From the NCBI GenBank assembly GCA_946811185.2, contig OX328099.1:72792714-72856713 (forward strand): 64,000 nt of DNA, in the 5' to 3' direction. The notes under the pieces are model-generated. The model did no database searches and had not been told where the DNA came from. It saw only the letters and a list, made by a program, of their open reading frames with translations. The translations under genes and the position numbers were made by a program. Shown piece by piece: positions 31,842 through 42,386 of this stretch (position 1 is the first letter of the stretch; every line of letters starts with the position of its first letter). The DNA is from Hippopus hippopus. Lineage: Eukaryota; Mollusca; Bivalvia; Cardiida; Cardiidae.

Positions 31842-32041
31842 GGCCCGTATTCACCAACCATTCTTCAGAATATTTTTTTGTCTTATTCTTCAAGATTTTC
31901 TGAATATGAAAGTAGCAGAACTTCTGATTGGCTAAACCAAAATGGTTTAGCCAATCAGAAGTTCCGTTACTTTCACAATGACGAAATTCTGAAGAATAAG
32001 ACCAAGAATGTTCTTAAGAATGGTTGGTGAATACAGGCCCA
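31842..32041. mobile_element. Foldback MITE FB2, full palindrome
   Basis: About 200 bp forming one near-complete inverted repeat. Ends are GGGCCCGTATTCACCAACC and GGTTGGTGAATACAGGCCC; the centre is CTAAACCAAAATGGTTTAG. No clear target duplication. Confidence 0.88.
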
Positions 32042-32178
32042 GATTGCAAAGAATGTGCATTCTGATCACAGCCTAGTATTTTGTAGGACAGTTTTATCAA
32101 AATGTCCTTGAATTTGCACAACATTGGTCTTTTTCTTACCAAATTAATTTTTTGTTTCATTTACTTGAATATGAAGGG

Positions 32179-32402
32179 GTTGACTCTTTACCAATAACAC
32201 TGACTAGTCCGAATTAAAAGCATTTGCAGACAACAAAATAATTGCAACTGAAAATTTGAAATTTGTTTTCGGAAGGGTAGAAAACATTGTGGGGGAAAAG
32301 AAGAAAATGCTGGTTACCAGCGTTTTCTCCTTTTCCCAAAATGTTTTCAAAATGCTTCTTTCACAGGGTGGTTAAAAGTTGGGATTGTGTGGTAAGAGAC
32401 TT
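32179..32402 (+). mobile_element. TH47
   Basis: GACTCTTTACCAATAACAC to GTGTGGTAAGAGACTTT; strong hairpin with minor mismatches. Confidence 0.83.
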
Positions 32403-32810
32403 TAAAAAAAAAAATTATGAGGAAATACTTAAATCAATAATTTAATCTAGTGTTACATCACTGGCTGAAATTTCATCTAATATTATAGCTGCCACATGAA
32501 TAGAAAGCAAGGGCCAGTTATTGAATATTGCAGATTCTGTGCAAGCTTTATTTCCACATAGGATAAGGAATCAACTCTCAAGTTCACAAGAAAAGTTCAG
32601 ACTTTCAAGCCATTATCTAACTCTGTACAACACAATTCCATGTTTAATGACCCTGAAGCAGAAGCCTTTTAAAAACAATTTAAAGCATTTTTCCTTTTCC
32701 TGCAATGTTTTTTACCCTATCAAGGACGGAAATCGCCATTTGAACTACATCTAATTTGTTGTCTGCGGATGCTTTCAATTTGGTCAAGTTCAAAAAATTT
32801 TGTCTGTTGG

Positions 32811-33191
32811 CAGGCGCGTAGCTGGGAATGACGTAAAGATGAAGCCCAGTTCATTCTAAACTCTCTCTCTTCGTCGTTTTTCCTCTAGCAAAATAGATGT
32901 TAGCACCATAAAATACTACGCACAACTTAGTCAATATTTTTGACAATGTAAATCAAGATCAGTCTGCATTTTGCGGACAATGTAGATCAAGATCAGACTG
33001 CACTAAATGTGAAGTGGTCTGATCTTGATCTACATTGTCTGCTCTTTTTTTTTTTTTTTGGTAAAATCAGTTTTAAAATTGAGATTTGTTGGTATCTTTT
33101 CCTGATTTAGAAAGCACATTTCATTTATTCGATGTGTTGATGTTTAATGTTGCAGCCCGGGCTTCCGGGCGTCTGCCTGGCTACGCTCCTG
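32811..33191. mobile_element. hAT-like non-autonomous element in TH48
   Basis: Inverted ends CAGGCGCGTAGCTGG and CTGGCTACGCTCCTG (complement CAGGAGCGTAGCCAG) follow the CAGGNGCGTAGC pattern of many hAT elements. The expected 8-bp target duplication is not clear (CTGTTGG against CTTTGGT). Interior non-coding, with a CH fragment inside. Confidence 0.65.
32938..33044 (+). mobile_element. CH core with duplicated arm
   Basis: Left arm GTAAATCAAGATCAGTCTGC is repeated as GTAGATCAAGATCAGACTGC before the complementary arm at 33014-33044. A run of ~16 T follows. Confidence 0.65.
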
Positions 33192-33204
33192 CTTTGGTAT
33201 AAGG

Positions 33205-33384
33205 TTAACTCCTAACTTCACAACAAAATTTAAGGCTCTCTGGCCCTTATTGAAAGCATTCGCAGAAAAAAACTATGACATATCTTTTGACAGCTAGGAA
33301 ACACTGTGGGAAAAGGAGAACAGTTTGTTCCCCTTTCCACTTTGTTTTCAAAAACCTCCTTTCTTTCGGTTGTTAAAACAGAAA
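33205..33384 (+). mobile_element. TH49, truncated right
   Basis: TTAACTCCTAACTTCACAAC start, shrunken hairpin, cut after GTTGTTAAAAC. An FB2 end fragment (AGAATGGTTGGTGAATTTAG, 33388-33416) follows. Confidence 0.7.
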
Positions 33385-33416
33385 ACTAAAGAATGGTTGG
33401 TGAATTTAGACCCCGA

Positions 33417-33510
33417 TCTCTGCTCCACATGTATCTATGCTCCACATATATATCTCTGCTCCACATATGTATCTCTGATCCACATATATCTCTGCTCAAC
33501 ATATATCTCT
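33417..33510 (+). repeat. Minisatellite, ~18-25-bp units
   Basis: About five units of CTCTGCTCCACATATATA with variants CTCTGATCCACATAT. Confidence 0.8.
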
Positions 33511-33581
33511 GATCCAAATAAATTGTACGATAATATGACCCAGACAACTTTGAAATCACAGTTTATAAGTGTTTCCAACTT

Positions 33582-33810
33582 TTGACCATTTACCACATAA
33601 TCACGACTTTTAATGACCCTGGAAAAGAAGCCTTTTGAAAACATTGTGTGAAAAGAAGAAAATGCTGGTAACCAGCATTTTCTTCTTTCCCCATAATGTT
33701 TTCTATTCTATCAAAGGATAATTGCACCATTTGAGCCACAATGAAATTGTCCTCTGCAAATGCTTTCAAATTTGACAAGACTAAAATTTTGTTGTCTGGT
33801 AAAGGGTTAA
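33582..33810 (-). mobile_element. TH50, intact
   Basis: 229 bp; matched AAAAGAAG and CTTCTTT in the two arms. Confidence 0.87.
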
Positions 33811-33837
33811 GAACATCCATTGTATCCATTTCTGCCC

Positions 33838-34065
33838 TTAACTCCTGTCAAATGACAAAAAATTTAGACTTGTCCCAATTGAAAGCATTTGCAGATGACA
33901 AATTAAACTTCACTTAAATGATGTAACTTGTTTGTGATATGGTAGTAAACATTGTGGGCAAAGGAGAAAATGCTGGGTTTCCAGTATTTTCTCCTTTGCC
34001 CACAATGTTTTTAAAAGGCTTTTTGTCAGGGTCGAAAAAACTGGGACTGTGTTGTAAAAAATTAA
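33838..34065 (+). mobile_element. TH51, covarying stem
   Basis: 228 bp; GGGCAAAGG opposite CCTTTGCCC (usual GGGAAAAGG/CCTTTTCCC); centre altered to GGGTTTCC. Confidence 0.87.
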
Positions 34066-34219
34066 TCTTATGTTTCCCTCAAGAAGAAGAACCGTTTATA
34101 GCATGACATAGGGCCAGACAATACTTGCAGGGGTTTACAAAAGAAAAAAAAAAGGTCAATGCAATATAAAATTTGTCAAATGTCTAGAAAAGACAATCCA
34201 GGATTATGATTAATATCAG

Positions 34220-34540
34220 ACTCCGGTGTTTGATGTGCTGGGATTAGGGATCAATTGTACAGACAGTGCTATCATTTCTCAATTTTCTGAACAGAAGAGG
34301 CTTTATGATGGAACTGATTCGATTGAATTCTGCACTGGAACCAAGTTCTGGTCAAACCAATCAAGCACAGTGCCACCAATGATATATACAAGCTTTGTCA
34401 GGGAAATATCTCATCTTCAAATGGGAATTTTTACAGAAATAGGTCACACTATCTGGGGTTCTCAAATGACACTATACTGTAAAATTCATATATCCAGAGT
34501 GCACACTGTTTTGTGCTATCACTTAGAGTACTGGTTATGA
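34220..34540 (+). other. Open 106-codon stretch, possible unrecognised exon
   Basis: After TATCAG at 34214-34219 the frame is open to TGA at 34538-34540 and reads TPVFDVLGLGIN..., with varied, polar-rich content (C, W, N, S, T) unlike the repeat-encoded frames around it, and no known repeat overlaps. A CAG acceptor could start an exon at 34220, but the upstream pyrimidine tract is weak and no donor was chosen. No family recognised; chance is quite possible. Confidence 0.2.
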
Positions 34541-34561
34541 GACTTTCAAACATATATTTTT

Positions 34562-34756
34562 TTTTTACGTCGGTTGAGAAAAACATCCATGTAACTTATA
34601 CTAATCTTCTTGATTCTGCTTCCTGGAAATCACACCAGAACTTGAGCCAAATGTGCCAGTGAATGGTCCCACAAGTTTACACCTGCTTGGGAATCGAACT
34701 CTGGAACGTAATGGTTGCAAGGCCGACGCTCTACCTCACGACCACGGGCACCAGGG
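34562..34756 (-). mobile_element. SINE-4, tRNA-headed
   Basis: Minus-strand head GGTGCCCGTGGTCGTGAGG with GTAGAGCGTCGG and B box GAGTTCGATTCCCAAGC. Confidence 0.78.
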
Positions 34757-35630
34757 TTATGAGCCTCTGGCACAATATAAGTGCAAAATGGGTCTTTAAC
34801 TTCACCATTTTTACCCATACCAGCATTACATTTGCTGGTCCCTTTCATTGCTCTTTAAAATTGAAGACTTTATTTAGAACTGTTCATTTATATTCTTCAA
34901 AACAGTTCCATAGTGTGGTAATCAGCATGTTAAACTGAGTTTCAGGGTGAATGATGCTTTCCTGTCCTTTATTTATGAACTTTACAGTGAATGTTGAAAG
35001 CCTTGAAAATGGTTGGGTTTTTTATGATGCCATTGGGGTTTTTAGTGAAAGACTGAAGGGTGGAATATATTGTTACTTTTTAACATGCATAATTCTCACA
35101 GAATTTATGGTTTTAGAGGCATGTGAAAATGAATTTGGTTACGAAATGTTTTTGTTGATTGGTAATTCATTTTAGTAATTCATTTAATTAAATATACTGA
35201 AATCATGATTTTAGTACCTTGAAAACTAGTCAGTGCACACCTGTGTCAAAATACCCTTCATCAATAAATGATGAACATCTTAAGTTGCAGTAGCAAAGCA
35301 TTATGAAACCCAAAGAAAATGTGAATCAAAGACAGATTATCTCCATTTTATTTATTCAGGAAATATTAGCCTATTTCTCTCACAAAAAGAAAAGCCAGAT
35401 TAATGTATCCTGATTATGTGTAAACACTTTCTTTTTCTAAACTTTCAAACAAAAAATGACAGACTGAAATTAAATGAACTGATAGAATTATCAGTTTTTT
35501 CCTGATAGCCTTATCAGTTTCTCTCTTTTCTCTACCTCTGTCAGACGCCTGTCTTTGTCTTGAAGCAGACCACTTGTGAACATTGTGGTTATAATAGCAA
35601 TTGCTCATAATGAATTGTTTGTTTTGGATG
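34757..35630. other. No recognised feature
   Basis: AT-rich sequence. Short open frames have low-complexity hydrophobic content and no exon signals I trust. Confidence 0.4.
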
Positions 35631-35858
35631 TTAACCCTTTACCACACGGCAAAATTTAAGACCTATCCAAATTGAAAGCATTTGCAGACGACAATTTCAC
35701 AGTGGCTCAAATGACGCAACTTTTCTTTGATAGGGTAGAAAACTTTGTGGGAAAAGGAGAAAATGCTGGTTACCAGCATTTTCTCCTTTTCCCACAATGT
35801 TTTCAAAAGGCCTCTTTTTTAGGGGCGTCAAAAGGCGTCATTGTGTGGTAAAGGGTTA
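35631..35858 (+). mobile_element. TH52: type copy of the TTAA-hairpin MITE
   Basis: Best intact copy, used here to define family TH. It is 228 bp from TTAA to TTAA. The left end reads TTAACCCTTTACCACAC and the right end GTGTGGTAAAGGGTTAA, giving inverted ends of about 17 bp. The left third contains CCAAATTGAAAGCATTTGC and a GATAGGGTAGAAAAC block. The middle (about 35735-35810) is a ~66-bp near-palindrome whose centre is GCTGGTTACCAGC. The right part has an internal GTCAAAA (GTTTTAA in many other copies) about 25 bp from the end. There is no coding capacity. The TTAA target and CCC start suggest mobilisation by a piggyBac-type transposase; this is inference. Confidence 0.9.
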
Positions 35859-36025
35859 AACACCATTTTAACAGGTCGTATCACGGTGGCCAGTGCACCT
35901 ACATGTGACTGGCTTTCTCACACCAGTACTGACACAACTGTCTTTCCAAGCCACTGACTACTTTTCTCACATGTGTCAGAAGTGAGAGGCGAAATATCAG
36001 TCTGGATAGACAGTTTACCTCTTTG
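35859..36025 (-). mobile_element. SINE-1, truncated
   Basis: Body GGTCGTATCACGGTGGCCAG to GAGAGGCGAAA, head missing. Abuts TH52 directly. Confidence 0.72.
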
Positions 36026-36121
36026 TTTTGATGCAGATTTTGTGAAAGTTGTGGTAAGAAAAGAAGTTGCTCTTAATGATTTGTCTTTTACAATGATCTT
36101 TTCATATGTTGTGTTGATAAA

Positions 36122-36410
36122 TTATACCTGAGCCATGGTCTGAGGAAAAGGGGGCTTAATACATCTGCAAAAAGTATCTACATAGGCAAGTCTGCACAGT
36201 CCACGCAGGCTGACCTGGGTTATTACTTTTTGCTATTGGTTAATTTTTTACATGTCAAAGGACAGTTTTGCTATTGGTCAATTTTTTACATGTCAAAGGA
36301 CAGTCTTCATCATGTACCAGTCGGTTGTTAGACAAAATGAATTTTGTGGATACACAATTATGTAATGACCTACTTGACATAATGAGTCACGGAGATGCAT
36401 TTTTCCCACC
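36122..36410 (+). mobile_element. Foldback MITE FB1 with internal duplication
   Basis: TGAGCCATGGTCTGAGG start and a CACGCAGGCTGACCTGG hairpin remnant. A 39-bp piece starting TTTTGCTATTGG is tandemly duplicated at 36227-36304. Right end decayed. Confidence 0.75.
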
Positions 36411-36596
36411 TTTGCCAGCGTATATCTCACTTTTCTTTGGTTGATTATATTTTAGAAGCACACTTTTGTTGTCGGATGCAAACGCATTTCTGCTGGTAAA
36501 GAAGAGTTATTGTGAAATTGCTTTGACTTGTCACTTCTTTGTTTCCGTGACAGTGGTTGGTTTTCCGATATTTGCCTCATTCTAAACAAAGTTCAA

Positions 36597-36852
36597 ATGA
36601 TCATGAGCCATGCTCTGTGAAAAGGGGACTTAATGCCTATGCAAAAAGTATCAACCATGGGCAGGCTGCCCTGGGCTAAAACTTTTTGCTACTGATCAAA
36701 TTTTTGCATGTCAAGGGACTATTTTACCTCTTGATCCAGTCCATCGTTAGATTAAATGGATTTTAATGGATCCTTTATTATGTGATGAACTGCTTTGTAC
36801 AATGCATCACGGATTAAGCCCCCTTTTGTCAGAGCACGACTCATGATTGTAT
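36597..36852 (+). mobile_element. Foldback MITE FB1, full copy
   Basis: TCATGAGCCATGCTCTGTG at the left and CAGAGCACGACTCATGA at the right. Includes the GATTTTAATGGATCC-type middle seen in other FB1 copies. Confidence 0.85.
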
Positions 36853-37324
36853 AATAACTTGATCGTGTCGCTGTGTCCACGTTGAAGAGATAAAATACCT
36901 GGACATAGGATTCCAAAGTAATTGTCCTGTAAAATCATAAACTTATCGTAGATCTATAAAAAGTTCACGTAAAAAGACGGAATATTTATCAAGTGACAAG
37001 TTAAAGCGGTTGCACAATAAACACCTTTTTAAGGATTAAGACCCCTAATTCATCGGTAAATATCATGCAACATCAATGTTTTCATAAAGGCTACTCAGCC
37101 AATCTTGGCAGCTTCCTTCTTTTAATGTGAGAGTTAGGGGTCATAGACCTTAAAAACAAACAATCAAAAGCCAGACAAATTTCTGTATTTTTGCAGTTCT
37201 TATCAGAATTAGGAACTTGTCATTGATAGCAAATTCTCAAGTTTTCTCCTGATTTCTAGCCAGTATGGTGCCATCTGCAAGTCTGACAAGTAACAAACTT
37301 CCATTTGAAAGTCTACAATACAGC
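36853..37324. other. No recognised feature
   Basis: AT-rich with no repeat match. Confidence 0.45.
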
Positions 37325-37542
37325 AAATCAGACTTTACCAATTTGAAAACCTTAGCAGATGACAAATGAAATGTGGATCAAATGATAAACTTTGACTTTG
37401 AAGGGATAGAAAGCATTGTCGGAAAAGGAGAAATTGCTGGTTACCTGTATTTTCTCTTGCTTTTCTCCTTTTCCCACAATATTTTCAAAAGTGTTCATGC
37501 CTACGGTTGTTAAAAAATCGGGATTGTGTGGTGCAGGATTAA
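37325..37542 (+). mobile_element. TH53
   Basis: Hairpin has a small insertion in the right arm (TCTCTTGCTTTTCTCC); ends GTGTGGTGCAGGATTAA. Confidence 0.8.
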
Positions 37543-37611
37543 TATCTGTATTTTTGGACAAGTGAACTATCTAAGTTGGTTTGAATGTCCATGGACAAGT
37601 AAGAACAAGAG

Positions 37612-38102
37612 GGCCATGATGGCCCTGAAGTCACTCACCTGAGTCTTGACCAAACATGACCCATTTTACAAACATTCTACCAAGCTTTCATAATGATTGG
37701 AAATAAAATTTTGCCTCTAGCTTGTATACAAGCTTTTTCTAGAATTTTTCTCTGTGACTCATTTTCCCATTGTAGATATTATCAAAACAAAGATTCTGAC
37801 CACCTTTCATGAGTATTGGACTGAAAATGTGGCCTCTACAGCGTACACAAGGTTTTTCTAAGATTTGACCAGATGACCTAGTTTTAGACCCAACATGACC
37901 CAGTTTCAAACTATTCTAAGATATCATCAAGACAAACATTCGGACAAACTTTCCAGAGTATTGGACTGAAAATTTGCCCCTAAAACATACACAAAGTTTT
38001 TCTAATATTTGACCTAGTGACCCAATTTTTTAACCTACATGACCTGTTTTCAAATTCTCTAAGATGTCATAAAGACAAAAATTCTGACCAAGTTTCATGA
38101 GT
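37612..38102 (+). repeat. Helentron-like family HE-b, 5' end and ~140-bp units
   Basis: Starts AACAAGAGGGCCATGATGG, then GAAGTCACTCACC. About three units contain TTCATGAGTATTGGACTG and ACACAAGGTTTTTCTA. Ends abruptly before the hairpin at 38118. Confidence 0.7.
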
Positions 38103-38117
38103 ATATATATAAATAGG

Positions 38118-38282
38118 TAATAAACAAAAATAACATCACATGGGAGTATATATGAATAACGTTTATTGCCAACCGGTTTTGCTTTGAAAGCTCATCAGGG
38201 CAACCAGAGCTTTCAAAGCCAAACCCGTTGGCAATAAACGTTATTCATATATACTCCCATGTGATGTTATTTTTGTTTATTA
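38118..38282. repeat. Long hairpin, 76-bp arms
   Basis: TAATAAACAAAAATAAC... (38118-38193) and its complement at the right differ at two positions only; the loop is ~13 bp. The outer part resembles 42215-42245 (TACATGTGATGTTATT), hinting at a small family. It interrupts or abuts the HE-b repeats. Confidence 0.9.
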
Positions 38283-38539
38283 TGTAATATCCTTGAACCG
38301 GCACCATTTGATTTTTTCATATAAGTAGGTATGTAGAAAGAACTCCGACTATTATTTGAGAAGTTAAATATACACAGGAAGGTACAGGTAAGCAATTCAA
38401 TTTGTGCATACCATATGGAATATTTCCGTGACCATTCAGGACAAATCCGAAGACAGCCAAGTGTGATGCCGAGGGTATAAATAAAATTTTAATTCATGTA
38501 CATGATGTTCACCTGGGTTAGGTTAAATGAAGTAAGTAA

Positions 38540-38700
38540 TAGAAAGCTGTGGAAAATATTGTGGGAAAAGGAGAAAACGCTGGCAAAATGCATTTTCTCC
38601 ATTTCCAACATGTTTTCTACCCTTTCAAAGAGACTTTCCATTATTTCATCTGCATTTAAACCATCATCTGCAACTGCTCTTAATCTAGGAAAGCATTTAA
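38540..38700 (-). mobile_element. TH54, partial
   Basis: Hairpin arms AATATTGTGGGAAAAGG and CTCCATTTCCAACATG, then one end part (TCATCTGCAACTGC). Confidence 0.7.
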
Positions 38701-38743
38701 AAAGCTTCCTTTCAAAGCACCCGATTTTTGTGGCATAAAGATG

Positions 38744-38911
38744 ACCAGAGTCCACATTCACCATTCTTGGGAACATTCTTAGTCTTATTCTCAACAATTT
38801 TCTAAATTTGAAAGTAGTACCAAATGGTTTAGCTAATCAGAAGTCATGTTGCTTTCAAAGTCCATAATTAGACCAAGAATGGTCATAAGAATGGTTGGTG
38901 AATACGAACCC
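38744..38911. mobile_element. Foldback MITE FB2
   Basis: CACATTCACCATTCTTGGG to AAGAATGGTTGGTGAATACG, with the TTTAGCTAATCAGAAGT middle. Confidence 0.8.
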
Positions 38912-39429
38912 AGAGCTCCATTTTCCTAAGATTTTATCGAGTATGCAGTGTCACTGAAAAAGTTGAGTCCCATTGAATTCCTTTTGAGTACAATTTTGTA
39001 ATTGAATACCATGGCCAAGTTCTGCACTTATAGCTAAAAATGTTTTGTTTTTTATTGTTTTCATTAAGTACTGACTGATGTAGTTAGATTAATTAGATGT
39101 TTTGATACATGTTTGTCTGCATACCAGAGATACAAAGCACTTTGGTACTTTACATCTGAGTAGATTTTTATGCATATACAGACTGATACTTTTACAACAA
39201 AAAACCTCATAACAATTGATATGCAGCAACCATTTCTTGTCATGAGCATTCAGTATGCTATTTAGCTGGTAGAAGATTGTTCTCCTTATAGGCCAGCTTT
39301 TTTGAAGACGTTTCTAAGTTTAAATCCAAAACAACTACATCTGAGATAAGCTAATCTAACTGTTGGACATGCACCAACATTCAAATCTACCAAATCCTGA
39401 TACTGTTTGTGGAGATATTGTGGGGTATA

Positions 39430-39605
39430 GTGACCTTTGTAGCCAGTATACGTGGAAATCAGACTGTGCAGTATGATCTGTGATTTATACAAGCTGCTTT
39501 GCCGAGATATTCTGAAAAAAAAAAAAAGCAGGCTTGAAATTGTAATTAAGTGGGTTTTATTTCTATACTGAAAATGTCTGCCAAGTTTATTGCAACTCTC
39601 AACAT
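39430..39605 (+). mobile_element. CH type-2-like, diverged
   Basis: AATCAGACTGTGCAGTATG and CTGAAAATGTCTGCC; A run at 39516. Confidence 0.5.
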
Positions 39606-40616
39606 TTACCTTGTGTAAGCTCTAGAGGCTACATTTTCAGTCCAATTCTCATGAAACTTAGTCAGAATGTTTGTCTTGATATCTCGAGTTAGAAAATGGG
39701 TCATATGGGTTCAAAAACTAGGTCACCAGGTCAAATCTTAGAAAAACCTTGTGAACACTGTAGAGGCCACATTTTCAGTCCAATACTCTGAAAAATTGGG
39801 CAGAATGTTTGTCTTGATGATATCTTGAACAAGTTTGAAAATGGATATCGTGTCAAAGACTAGGTCACTAGCTCAAATCTTAGAAATACCTTGTATACAC
39901 TGTAAAGGCCACATTTTCAGTTCAATACTCTTGAAAGTTGATAAAAAAGTTTGTCTTGATCATATCCAATATGAAATTGATAATGGGCTACATCAGGTCA
40001 AAAACTAGGTCACTAAATCAAATCTTAAAATAGCTTGAGTAAGCTCTAGAGGCAACATTTTCAGTGCAATACTCATGAAACTTGGTCAGAATGTTTGTCT
40101 TGATATCTTGGATGCGTTTGAAAATGGGTCACATTGGGTCAAAAACTAGGTCACTAAATCAAATCTGAAAATAGCTTGTGTAGCTCTAGAGTCAATATTT
40201 TCTGTCCAATACTTATGAAAATTAGTCAGAATGGTTTTCTTGATGATCATTAAGATGAGAGTGATAATGGGTCACATAGGGTAAAAAACTAGGTCCCCAT
40301 GTCAAATCTTGGAAAAACCTTCTACACACTGTTGAGGTCACATTTTCTGTCCAGTACTCATGAAAGGTGGTCAGAATCTTTGTTTTGATAATATCTGCAA
40401 TGGGAACATGGGCTATGTTGGGCGAAAAAGTATGTCACTGAGACAAATTCCAGAAAAAGCTTGTGTATACTCTAGAGGCCAAATTTTCAGTCCAGTACTT
40501 ATGAAGCTTTTTAAAATGTTTTTCATAATATTTAGGAAGAGATTGAAAATGGGTCATGTTTGGCCGAAAGGCTCGGGTGAGCAACTTCAGGGCCATCATG
40601 GCCCTCTTGTTTCTTT
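39606..40616 (-). repeat. HE-b array: seven ~140-bp tandem units with an inverted 5' end
   Basis: Units share AGAGGCCACATTTTCAGTCC, CATGAAACTTGGTCAGAATG and CAAAAACTAGGTCAC at about 39620, 39760, 39900, 40043, 40180, 40327 and 40466. It ends GGTGAGCAACTTCAGGGCC then the GGCCATCATGGCCCTCTTG hairpin, the mirror of 37612. A 139-codon frame near 40360 is repeat-derived. Confidence 0.8.
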
Positions 40617-40886
40617 AGAAGACAATTTTCATGCGTACCTTAGCATGGATCTGAGAAAAACAGCTACAAACATATTTTTCTTTAAACTTCCAAAACACTC
40701 TCTTAAATTGTACCTCTCCAAGGTTTTTGGAACTTGTCAAGAATATTTGAAGCTGATTTTCAGTAAACCAACACCTTAAGAGCATGGGTAATAGTCCAGT
40801 TGCAGTGTATTCTCTACATGAATATAACAGTCCAAAAATAAAGGTATACTTGAACATGCAAGCTGTTGATGCAAGGCTAAGTTATG

Positions 40887-41205
40887 GGTTGATTGATTGA
40901 TTGTATGGTGTTTAATGCCATTTTCAACATTATTTCAGTTATAGCGTGGCAGCCAGAGCACCTATCCATGCTTTCCTGGAGTTTCTTTTTCCAGTAATCC
41001 GCACTATATTTGTTCCAAGCCACTGGCTGCTTTCCCACATAACCATCAATGAAACAATGATCAGCGATGAGAGAGGAATGAATCCTGTCGCAATGACTAT
41101 CATCAATCCTCGGAAAGAAATTGGCCGTGTAGGGGATCAAACCAGTGACCCCCTGTTCTTCAGTCCTTTACGCTACCGACTGCTACTGGGGCTCGGCTGC
41201 TTAGT
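40887..41205 (-). mobile_element. SINE-2, full length
   Basis: Tail GATTGATTGATTGTATGG at the left; the head on the minus strand has CCCCAGTAGCAGTCGGTAGC and a GGTTTGATCCCCTAC B box. Confidence 0.83.
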
Positions 41206-41333
41206 TATGAGCATATCAAACAAGGATAGCATCAAAAACAATTCAGATAATGGCAAGATTTTGTTACAATCCTCAAAATATATTTCCATACATTGACAAT
41301 GTGCACAAATGTTTCCTGAATGATTAAAAGTGA

Positions 41334-41533
41334 TTATCCCTTATCCTGCCAATTAAATGAATGAAACTATCAAGGTGACAGTAAAAACCCAAACTTTACA
41401 ATTTCAAATTTCAACTGTATTTGTACAGTAAAGATATCTTCCAATTGGACAGTGTAGATCAAGATCAGACTGCACATTGATCTACACTGTCCGCAAAAGG
41501 TCCTTGAGTTGGCGTTAGCTGCCCAAGGGCTAA
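41334..41533 (-). mobile_element. CH copy with collapsed hairpin
   Basis: TTATCCCTTATCCTGCC start and GCTGCCCAAGGGCTAA end; the core is shortened to CAGACTGCACATTGATC. Confidence 0.8.
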
Positions 41534-42386
41534 AATCTAATGTCACCCAGTGTGTAGCTTCTTGTGTTTTCATCATAAATACACCAAAATATACATAAGT
41601 ATTAGACATCTACTCCCCAAACACATCCAATCTTTTCAATCTGTAATCAGTACAGCTACATAAAATGTAACCAGGATCTTGATAAACTTAAGTAGAATAT
41701 TCCACTGTGACTGGCATATATGAGAAACTCTTGTAATCTTTCCTTCACCCTTCACCATGTCCTTTAGACAATAGAATCATAGTACCTCAATGAGCTAGCT
41801 TTTGACCATTGTCATCTGCTAGGTGGCATTTTTAGCCGATTTGTATTGCAAATCCGCTTACTGTGATCATTCTGACCAGAACCCAATACATCATGCATAA
41901 TGATGCATGCGCACTCACTCTGTACTATTATATCTGTTTGACCTCTACCAAATACACGCTCGCGCTCTACCCATTCTACTTTTAGTTTTAGCTAATACAC
42001 TTCATCCTCGCTTGTCACTACTGTATATACAATCCGACAAGTGTATCATAGTCAAAAATCTAATGCCAGCAAAAGACTGTGTCAGATTGACGGATTAAAT
42101 TATCACTCCTTAAAAAGTAATAGAATAAGAGTTACTGCGTGGCCTGTTCGGCAGAACAACTTTGACTTTCACTGCCCTTGCTAACTCCTTTTTAAAATCA
42201 TTGTATATACATGTATTACATGTGATGTTATTTTTTATTTACAACATATTACAGCTTTATGCTACTCCACAAATCCGCTTTCCATGACTTTGAGTCGTTT
42301 GATTCAAATACATACCTATCTGGCACTGGCAATCTCAGTACAAAACCCGACTACTTGTCAAGGGGGCAATAATTGCAACGGATTTA
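41534..42386. other. No recognised feature
   Basis: Unique sequence; the frames seen are short. Confidence 0.45.

Larger units (their letters stand above)
32616..33208 (-). mobile_element. TH48 interrupted by a hAT-like MITE
   Basis: Left end CTCTGTACAACACAATTCC with one hairpin arm. It breaks at GTCTGTTGG (32810) and resumes at 33192 as TTTGGTATAAGGTTAA. Confidence 0.75.

Noticed and set aside
40360..40779. 139-codon frame
   Set aside because: Mostly HE-b tandem repeat plus flank; no domain.
40946..41296. 116-codon frame (ending in LGCLVMSISNKD...)
   Set aside because: It is the SINE-2 body; the same peptide pieces appear at every SINE-2 copy.
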